Positions 12,798-21,753 of a stretch of DNA of 64,000 bases are shown piece by piece. This stretch comes from Bacillus carboniphilus (lineage in GTDB: Bacteria > Bacillota > Bacilli > Bacillales > JC228). A model generated the notes under the pieces. It made no database searches. It was not told the DNA's origin and saw nothing but the letters and a program-made list of their open reading frames with translations. The stretch covers positions 100,959 through 164,958 of the forward strand of contig NZ_BAAADJ010000006.1 in the NCBI RefSeq assembly GCF_039522365.1, in the 5' to 3' direction. Position numbers and translations under genes: made by a program. Positions within the stretch are counted from its first letter, which is position 1, and every line of letters starts with the position of its first letter.

Positions 12798-13232
12798 CTA
12801 TTGTTTTTTGGTTAAAAGAAGCTTGTCCGCCTTCGTAATGCTGTCTTTTAACCAAGGTGGCGTCTTCTGGTGATTCAAGATTTCTTCGGAGGTCATCCAA
12901 TAAATATTTTCGACTTCGTCCGGACTTTTGCGGTAAGGTTCGCCTGAGGCAATTTCTCCTAGAAACACGATATTGATGACATGCACTGAGTCCCCAGCCA
13001 CAAATGATACTCCGTGAACATACCGAACATTGTCTTTTAAAATGATACCTAATTCTTCCTCTACTTCTCTTTTGACCGTATGCTCCAGAACGTCTGCCAC
13101 ATTTCCTTCCTGATCTACCTTTCCTCCAACAAGTGAAAGAGTTCCTGGTTCATGCTCTTCTTTTAGCCCTCTTTGAATGATTAACCAACGTCCGTCCTTA
13201 TGTATGGCTGCTTCTACATTGACTATAAACAT
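12798..13232 (-). CDS. Nudix hydrolase family protein
   Basis: 144 residues. A Nudix box is recognisable at about residues 36-63 (GGKV...KREVEEELGI) with the REVEEE helix intact, but a few extra residues sit between the first glycine and the helix, so the box is not canonical. It probably hydrolyses a nucleoside-diphosphate-linked compound; the substrate is unknown. RBS AGGAGG. It is an insertion relative to the B. subtilis glyA-ywlG order. Confidence 0.85.
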   Translation of the reverse strand: MFIVNVEAAIHKDGRWLIIQRGLKEEHEPGTLSLVGGKVDQEGNVADVLEHTVKREVEEELGIILKDNVRYVHGVSFVAGDSVHVINIVFLGEIASGEPYRKSPDEVENIYWMTSEEILNHQKTPPWLKDSITKADKLLLTKKQ

Positions 13233-13406
13233 AGGGGGTGGCCTCCTCTTTTTATTGATATGTTTATGTATATTGTACCTTTTTGGGGTTGGGGTGTGGT
13301 GGATGAGTTTTGAGTGGTGGTGGTTTTTGTGATGGGGGCTGGTACTTTCCAGTGGAGGCCGCTTTCTTTCCGGCGGAGCAAGTTCATGGTTTGGATTGGC
13401 TTTTTT

Positions 13407-13525
13407 TATGGGACATTATATTTCATTTATGGGACATATCTACTCTCTTGTGAGACACTTCCACCCTTTTATGGGACATTTCCACTCTCTTATGGGACAC
13501 TATCCTCATCGGTTATATGACACAA
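13407..13525. repeat. 21-bp array, TATGGGACA family (locus 1)
   Basis: About six units of 21 bp beginning TATGGGACA or a close variant (TGTGAGACA, TATATGACA), in the 356-bp gap between the Nudix and MFS genes. The same family recurs near 49.56-49.73 kb. The preceding ~100 bp (13235-13400) hold nothing recognisable apart from G/T-rich low complexity. Confidence 0.9.
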
Positions 13526-13561
13526 CTCGCCCTCACTTTAAAGTCCCTCTCAAATCAAAAC

Positions 13562-13583
13562 AAAAAAGCCGCACAAGGCGGCC
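13562..13583 (-). terminator. Terminator after the MFS gene
   Basis: GCCGC-CTTGT-GCGGC stem followed by TTTTTTG on the minus strand, just past the MFS stop. Confidence 0.85.
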
Positions 13584-13588
13584 CCACA

Positions 13589-14791
13589 CTACGCAACTTT
13601 CACTTTCTGTTTTTCTCCCCCACCCATTCGCTTAATCGCAACTCCGATCAGGAACAACAGTGAGATCACACCAAACACAATGACCATTTTCTTGAATCCG
13701 ATCGTATCCAGGAAGAATCCTGTTAGGAGCATTAGGATTTGGAAGATGATGTTCTCCACCATTCCTCTAATGGAGAAGAAACGCCCGTGATGCGATTCTG
13801 GGATTTCCGTTTGGAAAATGGTTGTGATAATTGGAAATAGCGAACCTGCCGCTAATCCAAAAATCGCAAACGAAACAACCGGCATGAATGAAACATCTGC
13901 AAAGAATAATGAAAGCTGAGTTAAAGAGATAAACAGGGTGATCAATAGTAACGGTTTGATATTTTGCTTATCTTTAAAGAATCGTTTTGCCATGAAGGTT
14001 CCCACTAGTACCGCTAATCCTTCAGCCGTATATAAAATTCCTTTAATTCCTGGGTTTCCTTGCATTTCTCCGATTTCGATTACCATCAGGTTAAATCCTG
14101 CGAGGAAAAAGAAACATGGAATCATGAGTAAAAGTCCGTTAATAACCATTGGCTTTCCTTTTATAACCGGCCAAAGTTCTGTGAAAGTAGAGACGAAGTT
14201 TTCCTTCTTCTTCTCTTTTACTTCCGTTTTTACATCTCCTTCGATTCGAAGAAAAGCAGTTGCAATCAATAAAACGAAATAGGAAATCATCGTGACCAGA
14301 TAAAGTGCATTCAATGACATGGCGACAATCATCACGCCACCCAGCGCAGTCCCTACAATTCTTGCACCGGTAAAAATATTCATATAGACACCATTTGCTG
14401 CTAATAAGTGTTCCTTTGGTACGATTCTTGGAATGACCGTTTGCATCGCTGGATTAGCAAATGTGACCGTAATTCCAATCACAAAAGTATACACAACCAT
14501 CCAGGCTACCGAGTTATAGGCAATCGCTAAGAACATGAAGCCAATCGCAACCGTTCTGACAAAACTCGTAATCATTAACACTCTCTTTTTTTCCGAGCGG
14601 TCAATGACACGCCCTGCCATCGGAGCAAGAAAAACACCAACCACGAATCCCGCTAATATGATTAAAGCTTGTAGGAATGAGGACTCTACATTCCTTGCTA
14701 AAAACTCAAGGTTTCCAATGATTCCAACCCATAAACCGATGCTGGAAACCCCTACCCCTAAGATGATGATGAGAAAATTTCGATTCCACAT
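13589..14791 (-). CDS. MFS transporter
   Basis: A 400-residue membrane protein with about 12 predicted helices. The loop after helix 2 carries the MFS motif A-like GRVIDRSEKKRVL (about residue 60). The sequence resembles the enterobactin-exporter/macrolide-efflux-type MFS group common in Bacillus; the substrate cannot be inferred. ATG at 14791, downstream of AAAGGGGAAGG. It sits between ywlG and the Nudix gene and is flanked by its own terminator. Confidence 0.88.
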   Translation of the reverse strand: MWNRNFLIIILGVGVSSIGLWVGIIGNLEFLARNVESSFLQALIILAGFVVGVFLAPMAGRVIDRSEKKRVLMITSFVRTVAIGFMFLAIAYNSVAWMVVYTFVIGITVTFANPAMQTVIPRIVPKEHLLAANGVYMNIFTGARIVGTALGGVMIVAMSLNALYLVTMISYFVLLIATAFLRIEGDVKTEVKEKKKENFVSTFTELWPVIKGKPMVINGLLLMIPCFFFLAGFNLMVIEIGEMQGNPGIKGILYTAEGLAVLVGTFMAKRFFKDKQNIKPLLLITLFISLTQLSLFFADVSFMPVVSFAIFGLAAGSLFPIITTIFQTEIPESHHGRFFSIRGMVENIIFQILMLLTGFFLDTIGFKKMVIVFGVISLLFLIGVAIKRMGGGEKQKVKVA

Positions 14792-14888
14792 ATTTAATTG
14801 TCCTTCCCCTTTTTACTTCGAGACACTAAATTCTTATCTATTATACTGAAATACTCTCGAAAAAGAATCCCCTAATTTTTAGGAAAAT

Positions 14889-14920
14889 AAAAAAAGAGAC
14901 CTCTTTCACAAGGTCCCTCA
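14889..14920 (-). terminator. Terminator after ywlG
   Basis: GAGGGACCTT / AGAGGTCTC stem followed by TTTTTTT on the minus strand, adjacent to the ywlG stop. Confidence 0.88.
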
Positions 14921-14921
14921 T

Positions 14922-15491
14922 TTAACACGATTCATTCTCAGGCGAATCCACATAAACAGCTCGTTCTCCACCAATCAACTTCGGTCGTGTACTAGCAAGT
15001 GTAACATGTGCATGTCCCACTTCCTTCTTACTGACTCGAATCGGTACAGCCACTGCTTTTAAATGCATACCGATAAACGTGTCACCAATATCTATACCAG
15101 CATGCGCTTGAAGCGATTCGACTACAACCGGCTTTTGGAAATGTTTATATGCGAAAGTGGCCATGGCGCCTCCCGCTTTTCGAACAGGGATGACCGTTAC
15201 GGGCTCTAAGCCGTATTTTTCCGCTGTTGCTTCTTCGACTACAAGCGCACGGTTTAGGTGTTCACAGCATTGAAATGACAGGTGAACCCCAGTCCGTCCC
15301 TGAAGTTCCTTTAACTCTTGGAAAATCATTTCCGCGACTTGATCCGTTCCCGCTGTTCCAATTCGTTCACCCGCAATTTCGCTGGTGCTACAGCCGATGA
15401 CCAGGATTTTCTTTTGGTTCAACGAAACCTGCGACTCGAATTCTTGGAGAATTTGCTTCCAGTCTAGCTGAGCTTGTTTTAGCCAATCCAT
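14922..15491 (-). CDS. ywlG: UPF0340 / TIGR01440 family protein YwlG
   Basis: 189-residue soluble protein matching the UPF0340 family found next to rpiB and glyA in Bacillus. Conserved features seen are [19 protein letters not shown] near residue 32 and [13 protein letters not shown] near residue 130. The biochemical function is not established. It starts 15 nt after the rpiB stop with a weak RBS, suggesting cotranscription. Confidence 0.9.
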   Translation of the reverse strand: MDWLKQAQLDWKQILQEFESQVSLNQKKILVIGCSTSEIAGERIGTAGTDQVAEMIFQELKELQGRTGVHLSFQCCEHLNRALVVEEATAEKYGLEPVTVIPVRKAGGAMATFAYKHFQKPVVVESLQAHAGIDIGDTFIGMHLKAVAVPIRVSKKEVGHAHVTLASTRPKLIGGERAVYVDSPENESC

Positions 15492-15506
15492 TGTTTCATC
15501 ACAACC

Positions 15507-15953
15507 CTACAGGTTCTTTTGCTCATATTCTGAGATTTTTCCGATTCGGTTCGCGTGACGTCCACCTTCATACTCGGTTGTAAGCCAGGTCTTCGCAATT
15601 TCGCGTGCTAGGCCCGGTCCAATAACGCGCTCACCCATCGCTAGCATGTTGCTGTCATTATGTCCACGAGTTGCCTTTGCACTGAAAACGTCATGAACAA
15701 GCGCACAGCGGATTCCTTTTACTTTGTTCGCCGAAATGGACATACCGATTCCAGTTCCGCAAATTAAAATACCTCTATCGAATTCGCCGCTCGCTACTTT
15801 TTCAGCTACTGGGAGTGCATAGTCTGGGTAGTCTACGGATGTTTCACACTCACAACCAAAGTCTTGAAATTCTATTCCTAATTCGGTTAATAACGCTTTG
15901 ATTTCTTCTCGGATATTGATACCGCCATGATCTGAAGCAATTGCGACCTTCAC
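15507..15953 (-). CDS. rpiB: Ribose-5-phosphate isomerase B
   Basis: Interconverts ribose-5-P and ribulose-5-P in the pentose phosphate pathway. 148 residues with the RpiB signatures MKVAIASDHGG at the N-terminus, the active-site cysteine region GILICGTGIGMSI near residue 70, and HNDSNMLAMGERV near residue 100. GTG start at 15953 after AAGGAGTGA. The ywl order (ywlE-rpiB-ywlG) is kept except that an MCP gene lies between ywlE and rpiB. Confidence 0.96.
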   Translation of the reverse strand: MKVAIASDHGGINIREEIKALLTELGIEFQDFGCECETSVDYPDYALPVAEKVASGEFDRGILICGTGIGMSISANKVKGIRCALVHDVFSAKATRGHNDSNMLAMGERVIGPGLAREIAKTWLTTEYEGGRHANRIGKISEYEQKNL

Positions 15954-16033
15954 GTAAGGTTCACTCCTTCTGTTTTCATTCTAGCTTTATTTTGTCATAA
16001 CTTTTTTGAATTATAAAGTTTTTAGGCAATTAA

Positions 16034-16068
16034 AAAGTCACCCTTTACACGAAGTGAAGGGTGACAAT
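16034..16068 (-). terminator. Terminator after the MCP gene
   Basis: GTCACCCTT / AAGGGTGAC stem followed by TTTTTAA on the minus strand. Confidence 0.88.
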
Positions 16069-16071
16069 TTC

Positions 16072-17367
16072 TTATAACTGAAACTTCGCAATCGCCTGCT
16101 TCAATTTATCAGATTGCGCTTTTAGTTCATTTGCTAGTGTTTCGACATGTCGGATGACATTGGATTGTTCTTGCGTTGCAGCCGCTACTTCTTGTGCTCC
16201 CGCTGATGTTTCTTCTGCGATTGCGGCTACTTCTTGTGATTGAGTGGATGTGTTTTGGATATGTTCCATTTGTTGGTCGACTAGATCAGATATGCTTTGG
16301 ATGGACTCTGCCACTTCATGGATCGTTTTAGCCATTTCCTCCATTGCGGTTTGGGTAGCCGTTCCTTTTTCTGTCTCTTCTGCTGCTTTTTTAACTTGAG
16401 CTGTAATTTGACTGACGACGTTTCGAACTTCCCCTTGAATGCTTTGAATCAATTTGGAGATGTCAGAAACGGCTTTTGTACTTTCATCGGCAAGCTGACG
16501 GACTTCTTCTGCAACAACAGCAAAGCCTTTTCCATGTTCCCCAGCACGAGCCGCTTCAATGGAAGCATTTAGCGCCAAAAGGTTCGTTTGTTCAGCAATG
16601 TCCCCAACTAACTTGATGATTTGTCCGATTTTTTTCGCATGGCTCTCTAGCTCTTGAACAACCGCTAACGATTGTTCATTTTCCTTAGAAAGCTCACCCA
16701 GACCTTTTAATAAGGACTCAATGACAGCGGTACTTGTTCTTAAGTCTTCTACCATCTCTTCGGACACTTTCTTCGTAGAAGCCGCTTGTCCACGAACATT
16801 TTCTGCAATTTTTACAACATCTTCAACCGATTCTACAGTTGTTTGAACAGAAGATGCTGAGTTTTCTGCTCCTGAAGAAATTTCGCTGATGGTACGAGAG
16901 ATGCTTTCTGCCTGGTCGGCTGCCCTTAAAGATTCCTCTGAGATGGCTAGAACTTTTTCACCCGTTTGGTTGGCTGCATCTCCTACTTCTTTAACCATTT
17001 CCCGTAGATTTGTTGTCATTGTTTGAAAGGCTAAACCTAGTGCACGAATTTCATCGTCTGACTTAGATACTTCAATTTCAGTATGTAGATTTCCAGATGC
17101 CGTTTCTAAAGCGGCTTTTTCCAATTGTTTAATTGGTTTAACAATCCAACCCGCTGCAATAAAGGTTAAGATCCCTGACCAGATAGCCCCTAATACTAGA
17201 GTAAGCAGGGTAAAAGTCCCCTGACTCACTCCAATTAGTTCGTTAATTGGTTCATATAAAAATGAAATAAAAATAGCACTTGTTGAATATGTAATAATCG
17301 CTAGTGTAAATGTTAATATGACTAACTTTCTTCGAATGCTTAACTTATACCCTGTATGTTCCCCCAC
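16072..17367 (-). CDS. Methyl-accepting chemotaxis protein with minimal sensor
   Basis: 431 residues. Two membrane helices (about 14-36 and 44-74) are separated by only a few residues, so there is essentially no extracytoplasmic ligand domain. A HAMP linker (about 75-127) and a full MCP signalling domain follow, with the hairpin tip [20 protein letters not shown] near residue 270. Such receptors usually sense internal, membrane-related or redox signals; the stimulus here is unknown. GTG start at 17367 after GGAGGG. It is inserted between ywlE and rpiB and has its own terminator. Confidence 0.92.
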   Translation of the reverse strand: MGEHTGYKLSIRRKLVILTFTLAIITYSTSAIFISFLYEPINELIGVSQGTFTLLTLVLGAIWSGILTFIAAGWIVKPIKQLEKAALETASGNLHTEIEVSKSDDEIRALGLAFQTMTTNLREMVKEVGDAANQTGEKVLAISEESLRAADQAESISRTISEISSGAENSASSVQTTVESVEDVVKIAENVRGQAASTKKVSEEMVEDLRTSTAVIESLLKGLGELSKENEQSLAVVQELESHAKKIGQIIKLVGDIAEQTNLLALNASIEAARAGEHGKGFAVVAEEVRQLADESTKAVSDISKLIQSIQGEVRNVVSQITAQVKKAAEETEKGTATQTAMEEMAKTIHEVAESIQSISDLVDQQMEHIQNTSTQSQEVAAIAEETSAGAQEVAAATQEQSNVIRHVETLANELKAQSDKLKQAIAKFQL

Positions 17368-17382
17368 TGTGTGCTCCCTCCG

Positions 17383-17823
17383 TTACTTCTCATTTTCTAG
17401 TTTTTTTATTGCTTTTTTTATAAGACTAATTAATTCTGAATACGTCATGCGGTAGACTTCTAGATCTCCGCCGAAAGGATCCATTATATCGCCCTTTTCC
17501 CCTACATATTCTTTCAGCGTGAACGTCTTGCTTTTGGCTGACGGGAAACTGGTCTCAATCTGCCACTTATGTCCCTCTGTCATTGTAAAGATATGTGTTG
17601 CCCATTCTATTAACTCCTCCGTTAGTGGCTGAGATGAATGAGAGCACTCCATATTATTTTCAGAAAGAACTCGTTTCGTATGTGGGGATGCATCACTACC
17701 ATTTGATGCAAATATCCCTGCGGACTGCACATCAAAACCTTCTTGGTCCATAGCTTTTACAATAGCTGCAGCCATCGGACTGCGACATGTATTACCTGTA
17801 CATACAAATAAAATCTGTTTCAT
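17383..17823 (-). CDS. ywlE: Low-molecular-weight phosphatase, YwlE-type (protein arginine phosphatase)
   Basis: 146 residues from the ATG at 17823, which follows AAGGAGG; a 14-residue upstream extension is rejected. The P-loop FVCTGNTCRSPMA at residues 5-17 carries the catalytic cysteine and arginine; the Thr after the first Asn is the feature associated with phosphoarginine preference in B. subtilis YwlE. The aspartate loop is LDPFGG-like (MDPFGGDLEVY). It likely counters McsB arginine kinase; function by family and synteny. Confidence 0.9.
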   Translation of the reverse strand: MKQILFVCTGNTCRSPMAAAIVKAMDQEGFDVQSAGIFASNGSDASPHTKRVLSENNMECSHSSQPLTEELIEWATHIFTMTEGHKWQIETSFPSAKSKTFTLKEYVGEKGDIMDPFGGDLEVYRMTYSELISLIKKAIKKLENEK

Positions 17824-17961
17824 GTCAACATCCTCCTTGACTACCATTATAGACCAGTCTTTCACCGCATAGTAGGCGAGCAGAATCCTTTTTTCAGAAA
17901 AGTTCTATTCCTTATATCGGTAAAAGCTGGCACTTGTTTATTTAATTGCACCATTCTAGGC

Positions 17962-17996
17962 AAAAAAAATAACAGGACTCCATGTCCTGCCACTTT
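17962..17996 (-). terminator. Terminator after mntP
   Basis: CAGGACATGGAGTCCTG stem-loop followed by TTATTTTTTTT on the minus strand. Confidence 0.85.
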
Positions 17997-17998
17997 TT

Positions 17999-18550
17999 TT
18001 AAATGGGTAGTAATAATTTAATGCCAAACACAAAAAGGATACTACCACCCAGTGCTTCACTATATTGTCCCAGTAGCCCCTGTACTTTTCGTCCCAAAAG
18101 TAATCCAATCCAGGTTAACAATGTAGCCGCTAGTCCAAAACAGATCACTGCAACAATGGTTTTAGCCCCGTAGATCCCCAAGGTAAGGCCAACCGAAAAG
18201 CTATCTAAGCTAACGCTAAGGGCAAACACCATTAGACCCATACCCACAGGTCGAATTGGGCTGGATTCCTCTGCTTGAAAACTTGCCCAGAACATTTGTA
18301 AGCCTAATATTATGAGCAAAAGTCCTCCTGCATAGCTTGCAACTTGTCCGAATGTATCCGATAAATATCTGCCCGCCATCATTCCAAGTAGGGGCATCCA
18401 TACATGAAATAAACCGACCGTTAGGCCTATCAATACTATTTGCTTTAGCCTTAGTTTGATCATTCCCATTCCAAGTCCAATGGAAAATGCGTCCATTCCT
18501 AAAGCAAAAGCCATGATTAGTAAAGTGATGAGTTCTCCAAATGCTGTCAC
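17999..18550 (-). CDS. mntP: Putative manganese efflux pump MntP
   Basis: 183-residue membrane protein with six predicted helices in two repeated halves, containing [18 protein letters not shown] (about 11-28) and the mirrored [17 protein letters not shown] (about 110-126) with the two conserved aspartates. The GTG at 18550 follows AAAGGAGGAACAAGC and gives the family N-terminus; the ATG at 18586 lies upstream of the RBS and is not used. No yybP-ykoY-type riboswitch could be recognised upstream. Synteny: ywlD. Confidence 0.92.
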   Translation of the reverse strand: MTAFGELITLLIMAFALGMDAFSIGLGMGMIKLRLKQIVLIGLTVGLFHVWMPLLGMMAGRYLSDTFGQVASYAGGLLLIILGLQMFWASFQAEESSPIRPVGMGLMVFALSVSLDSFSVGLTLGIYGAKTIVAVICFGLAATLLTWIGLLLGRKVQGLLGQYSEALGGSILFVFGIKLLLPI

Positions 18551-18616
18551 GCTTGTTCCTCCTTTGGACGTGCCTGATGATAGCATATGCAGTCCATTAG
18601 GAATTTAGAAGAAACA

Positions 18617-18800
18617 GAAGTGGAATTTGGAAATAAAAATAATGACTTTTAACGAGGCCCGCAGCCCGAATACACTTCGCTTTCCGTGGGCGTCCCGTGA
18701 GCCTCCTCGCTTCGCTGCGGGGTCTCACTATGTCCTCTTCTCCCACAGGAGTCAACGTGTATTCGGGCTGCTCAGCAGTTTCAATAATATTTTCCACTTG
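18617..18800. repeat. Palindromic element with variant arms (copy D)
   Basis: A 14-bp perfect stem CAGCCCGAATACAC (18662-18675) / GTGTATTCGGGCTG (18757-18770) encloses a core similar to the upp/pyrG/speE element (GCTTTCCGTGGGCG, GAGCCTCCTCG, TCCCACAGGAGTCAA). Outer arms (AAGTGGAA... / ...TTCCACTTG) are also inverted. Core shared, arms different: a sister subfamily. It fills most of the mntP-ywlC gap. Confidence 0.88.
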
Positions 18801-18818
18801 AATTTAAGTTAACAATAG

Positions 18819-18850
18819 AAAAAGAAGCCAAAGTGACTTCTTTAATTTTT
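18819..18850 (-). terminator. Terminator after ywlC
   Basis: AAGAAGTCACTTTGGCTTCTT stem-loop followed by TTTC on the minus strand, close to the ywlC stop. Confidence 0.7.
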
Positions 18851-18857
18851 AACTACA

Positions 18858-19916
18858 TTATTTTTTCAAATTTTCCTCAGTTAACACTTGATTCCCCGCG
18901 GCCTTTCGCAGTCGGTTCATGATGGCTTGTCCGACTCCTTTTTCAGGGAATGTTTGACTGAGTAAGATATCCACATTGAGTTGGTCGCTTTTTCTGAGGG
19001 TGTCATATAAGGAATGGGCTACACTGGATAGCTCTTCTTCACTTCCAATTACAATGGTTGCGTCTGCCGTTATGTTTTGGTGGTTCTCTTGAGTTGATAA
19101 TACTCCAACCCGCTTACCCTCTTGGTTAAAACGATCCACGAATTCCTGGAGCAGTTGAATGGGTCCCTCTACTAAAAATAATGGGTGCTCCGGCGCATAG
19201 TGACGGTATTTCATTCCCGGTGACTTTGGCGCTTCTTTTTCATCCTTTAGTGCAGGGTCTACTAGAACTTCTCCTATCAGCTCGCGGATATCTTCTGCGG
19301 TAATACTTCCGGGTCTCAGGATAATCGGGATATCCCCCGTACAGTCCACAACTGTGGATTCCAAGCCATATCCGGTTTCTCCTCCATCTACAACGCCTTT
19401 AATTCGCCCGTGTAGATCATCTAACACATGCTTAGCTGTTGTTGGGCTGGGTCTACCGGATCGATTAGCACTTGGTGCTGCAACTGGTACATCCGCTTCC
19501 TTTAATAATGCGATCGCAACAGGGTGCTCTGGTACACGAATGGCTACCGTATCCAGCCCCGCCGTTACAAGCTCAGAAAATACGCCTTCTTTCTTTTTAA
19601 AAATTAAAGAAAGAGGACCTGGCCAAAATGCATTCATCAGTTTTTCCCCAACCGGAGTTACTTCATCTACCAGTTCACGAAGCTGATCTTTTTCAGCAAT
19701 GTGGACAATAAGTGGATTATCACTTGGCCTTCCTTTTGCTTCAAAAATTTTCTTTACTGCGGTGGAATCTAAGGCATTCGCCCCTAATCCGTATACCGTT
19801 TCTGTCGGAAAAGCTACCACTTCTCCCTTACGAATTTGATGGGCAGCGTCCTTAATTTGTGGATTTCCCCACAAATCGTCCACACTGCTATCCACAATCC
19901 ACAGACTTGTCCCCAT
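18858..19916 (-). CDS. ywlC: L-threonylcarbamoyladenylate synthase (Sua5/YwlC)
   Basis: Makes threonylcarbamoyl-AMP for the t6A37 modification of ANN-decoding tRNAs. 352 residues: an N-terminal YrdC domain (about 15-205, with GEVVAFPTETVYGLGANA and KGRPSDNPLIVHI) and a C-terminal Sua5 domain after the linker APKSPGMKYRHYAPEHPL. The ATG at 19916 with AGAGAGGTG upstream is preferred; the 47-residue extension has no RBS and would run into a region of upstream TTATCCACA-like repeats. Confidence 0.94.
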   Translation of the reverse strand: MGTSLWIVDSSVDDLWGNPQIKDAAHQIRKGEVVAFPTETVYGLGANALDSTAVKKIFEAKGRPSDNPLIVHIAEKDQLRELVDEVTPVGEKLMNAFWPGPLSLIFKKKEGVFSELVTAGLDTVAIRVPEHPVAIALLKEADVPVAAPSANRSGRPSPTTAKHVLDDLHGRIKGVVDGGETGYGLESTVVDCTGDIPIILRPGSITAEDIRELIGEVLVDPALKDEKEAPKSPGMKYRHYAPEHPLFLVEGPIQLLQEFVDRFNQEGKRVGVLSTQENHQNITADATIVIGSEEELSSVAHSLYDTLRKSDQLNVDILLSQTFPEKGVGQAIMNRLRKAAGNQVLTEENLKK

Positions 19917-20079
19917 ACGTCCACACCTCTCTATATCTATTTTTGCTCTTTTTGTTATCAGTTTGTCCACATTTTGTGGGTAGGTGGTGGATAACTCTGT
20001 GGATAAGTGGCTGTTTTTAACCGTTTTCAGCCTAGATTGGAAAATGTTTATCCACAATCACAGGCTTTTTTTAAAACTT

Positions 20080-20523
20080 TTACACAATTCTCTGCATGAA
20101 CATAACAATTTCTGATTGTAGAAGCTGTTTTCCATGCTCTGAAAGGGAAAGTTCCTCTGGTACCTCTTCTCTATCCACAGCGTTAAACCCTAAAGCAGCT
20201 AAAAACGGAACCGAACTGTTTCGGTTTGTCGCTAACAGTAACTGTTTTACTTGTTTTTCCTGTGCAAGCTGCATCATCTTTTCAAATAGTAGGAATAGAC
20301 CTTCTTCCCGAACACTCGGCATCATAACAAGTGAACGCATCAGTCCTACTTGTTTCAAAGGTTCTACTCCTAAACATGCTACACATTCTTTGTTCTCTTT
20401 TTCAAGAATAATAAAATACTCGTATAAACGATCCACACCCTCGGAACTAACTCCAGCATGTTCTAAAAATCTTTTTAATGAAGCAACATCTTCTTTTCTA
20501 GCAAACCTTGATTGATATACCAT
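20080..20523 (-). CDS. ywlB: YwlB-like GNAT-family acetyltransferase
   Basis: 147 residues from the ATG at 20523 (MVYQSRFARKEDV), RBS AGGTGG. The sequence resembles a GNAT domain in which the central MRSLVMMPSVREEGLFLLL-like segment (about 60-80) and the C-terminal FLAALGFNAVDREEVP are the recognisable parts. Position between ywlC and spoIIR matches B. subtilis ywlB. The substrate is unknown. Confidence 0.75.
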   Translation of the reverse strand: MVYQSRFARKEDVASLKRFLEHAGVSSEGVDRLYEYFIILEKENKECVACLGVEPLKQVGLMRSLVMMPSVREEGLFLLFEKMMQLAQEKQVKQLLLATNRNSSVPFLAALGFNAVDREEVPEELSLSEHGKQLLQSEIVMFMQRIV

Positions 20524-20596
20524 GTATTCTACCACCTCTTTATCATCTCTTACTAATACATATGATTTAAGAGAGTAAATAGAACAAAAATGATAT

Positions 20597-20634
20597 AAAA
20601 GACCATTCATCTGATAGAAGAATGATCTTTTGAT
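20597..20634 (-). terminator. Terminator after spoIIR
   Basis: AAAAGATCATTC / GAATGGTCTTTT stem on the minus strand, with the U-rich side built into the stem; it lies past the spoIIR stop. Confidence 0.75.
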
Positions 20635-20643
20635 AGTACTCGT

Positions 20644-21324
20644 TTAAAAGATAGACTTAAAGAAGTCTACGATGAAGAATCGTACTTCTACTTCTTCCTC
20701 TTTCTCTTCCACATACACTGGGTCTTTCTTCTCTTTTTTATCAGCCTTTGATAGTTTTACAGTCTTTTCTTTTGTATCTTCTTCTTTTTCCACAGGGTCG
20801 TCTTCAAACCCAGGTGAGGTTGCTACACCATTTGAGAAATCGACAAAGCATAGAGGAGGGAATAATACACACCACCAGTTTGCACCGGTACCCTCACCGA
20901 TTGTGATAAGTACCGCTTCGTACTCACCAGCCGGATATAGAAACTCACCGTACAATTTCGTCGGGAACTGAACTTTTTCAAAATCTACTTTAATAGAATG
21001 TTGACTTCCTTCTTCTTTTAACACTCTTTGTGCAATTCTCTCAATCTCGGGTAAATTCCCTTTGATCGTATCCCTCGCCGCATCTAGCGAAGTTAGATCC
21101 TCAACCCAAGCTGTAATCGCCTTGTTGACTTCATCTCTAACCTTTTCTTTTACAAGTTGATCTTTTTCTGAATCACTATTTGCTAGAATGCGGAGGCGAA
21201 TCGCTTCATTCGGTATCACTACCGCCTCGTTGGCTACCGCATCATTTTTTGGAATATATAAAGAAACAAGAGTCCCTACTACTAATAGAAAAATATAAGA
21301 TCCCGCTAGAATTTTGGCTTTCAT
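20644..21324 (-). CDS. spoIIR: Stage II sporulation protein R
   Basis: Forespore-made signalling protein that triggers SpoIIGA processing of pro-sigma-E in the mother cell. 226 residues: an N-terminal membrane/signal helix (about 5-26) and the SpoIIR core with EAIRLRILANSDSEKDQLVK and GANWWCVLFPPLCFVD (about 150-165). The charged tail is rich in Lys and Glu. The ATG at 21324 is preferred; the GTG at 21336 lies in the AAGGGTGG RBS. Confidence 0.96.
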   Translation of the reverse strand: MKAKILAGSYIFLLVVGTLVSLYIPKNDAVANEAVVIPNEAIRLRILANSDSEKDQLVKEKVRDEVNKAITAWVEDLTSLDAARDTIKGNLPEIERIAQRVLKEEGSQHSIKVDFEKVQFPTKLYGEFLYPAGEYEAVLITIGEGTGANWWCVLFPPLCFVDFSNGVATSPGFEDDPVEKEEDTKEKTVKLSKADKKEKKDPVYVEEKEEEVEVRFFIVDFFKSIF

Positions 21325-21498
21325 GGGATACACCACCCTTTCACTAAGACAGTGTGGCCAGGAATTCCAAATCTTAAACTATCAAATTGAAAAAAATGTG
21401 GATTTTATATTTTTGTGAGATTAGTAGAGTTGGTTTGGCAGTGAAATTTGATGGGTGAAAGGTGGATTTGGGGATGGTATGGGGCACTTTAGGGTGAC

Positions 21499-21640
21499 TA
21501 TCGGAAACTTTTGCCCGGCTATCGGAAATTTTGAGCTCTCTATCGGAAACTTCTACCCCGTTATCGGAAATTTTGACCTCTCTATCAGAAATTCCTGCCC
21601 ACCTATCGGAAAAGATTGGCGCTCTATCGGAACCCCCGCC
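21499..21640. repeat. 21-bp array, TATCGGAAA family (locus 2)
   Basis: Seven units with TATCGGAAA-type starts exactly 21 bp apart (21499 to 21625), in the spoIIR-prmC gap. The spacers are more diverged than at 6.3 kb (CTTTTGCCCGGC, TTTTGAGCTCTC and so on). The remaining bases of the 429-bp gap hold only AT-rich sequence and the prmC terminator. Confidence 0.95.
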
Positions 21641-21715
21641 TCTCCCATCGAAGCTACCGCCCCCTACCAAAAGCAAACTCCCTATTTTACAAAAACCCGG
21701 CTACTCCCAAATCAA

Positions 21716-21753
21716 AAAAAGAAGTGCTTACTCCCAGTTTCGAGAAGCACACA
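21716..21753 (-). terminator. Terminator after prmC
   Basis: GTGCTT / AAGCAC stem followed by TTCTTTTTTTG on the minus strand, starting next to the prmC stop. Confidence 0.75.

Noticed and set aside
18551..18616. Mn2+ (yybP-ykoY) riboswitch before mntP
   Set aside because: No recognisable conserved loops; the upstream region is short and then occupied by the palindromic element.
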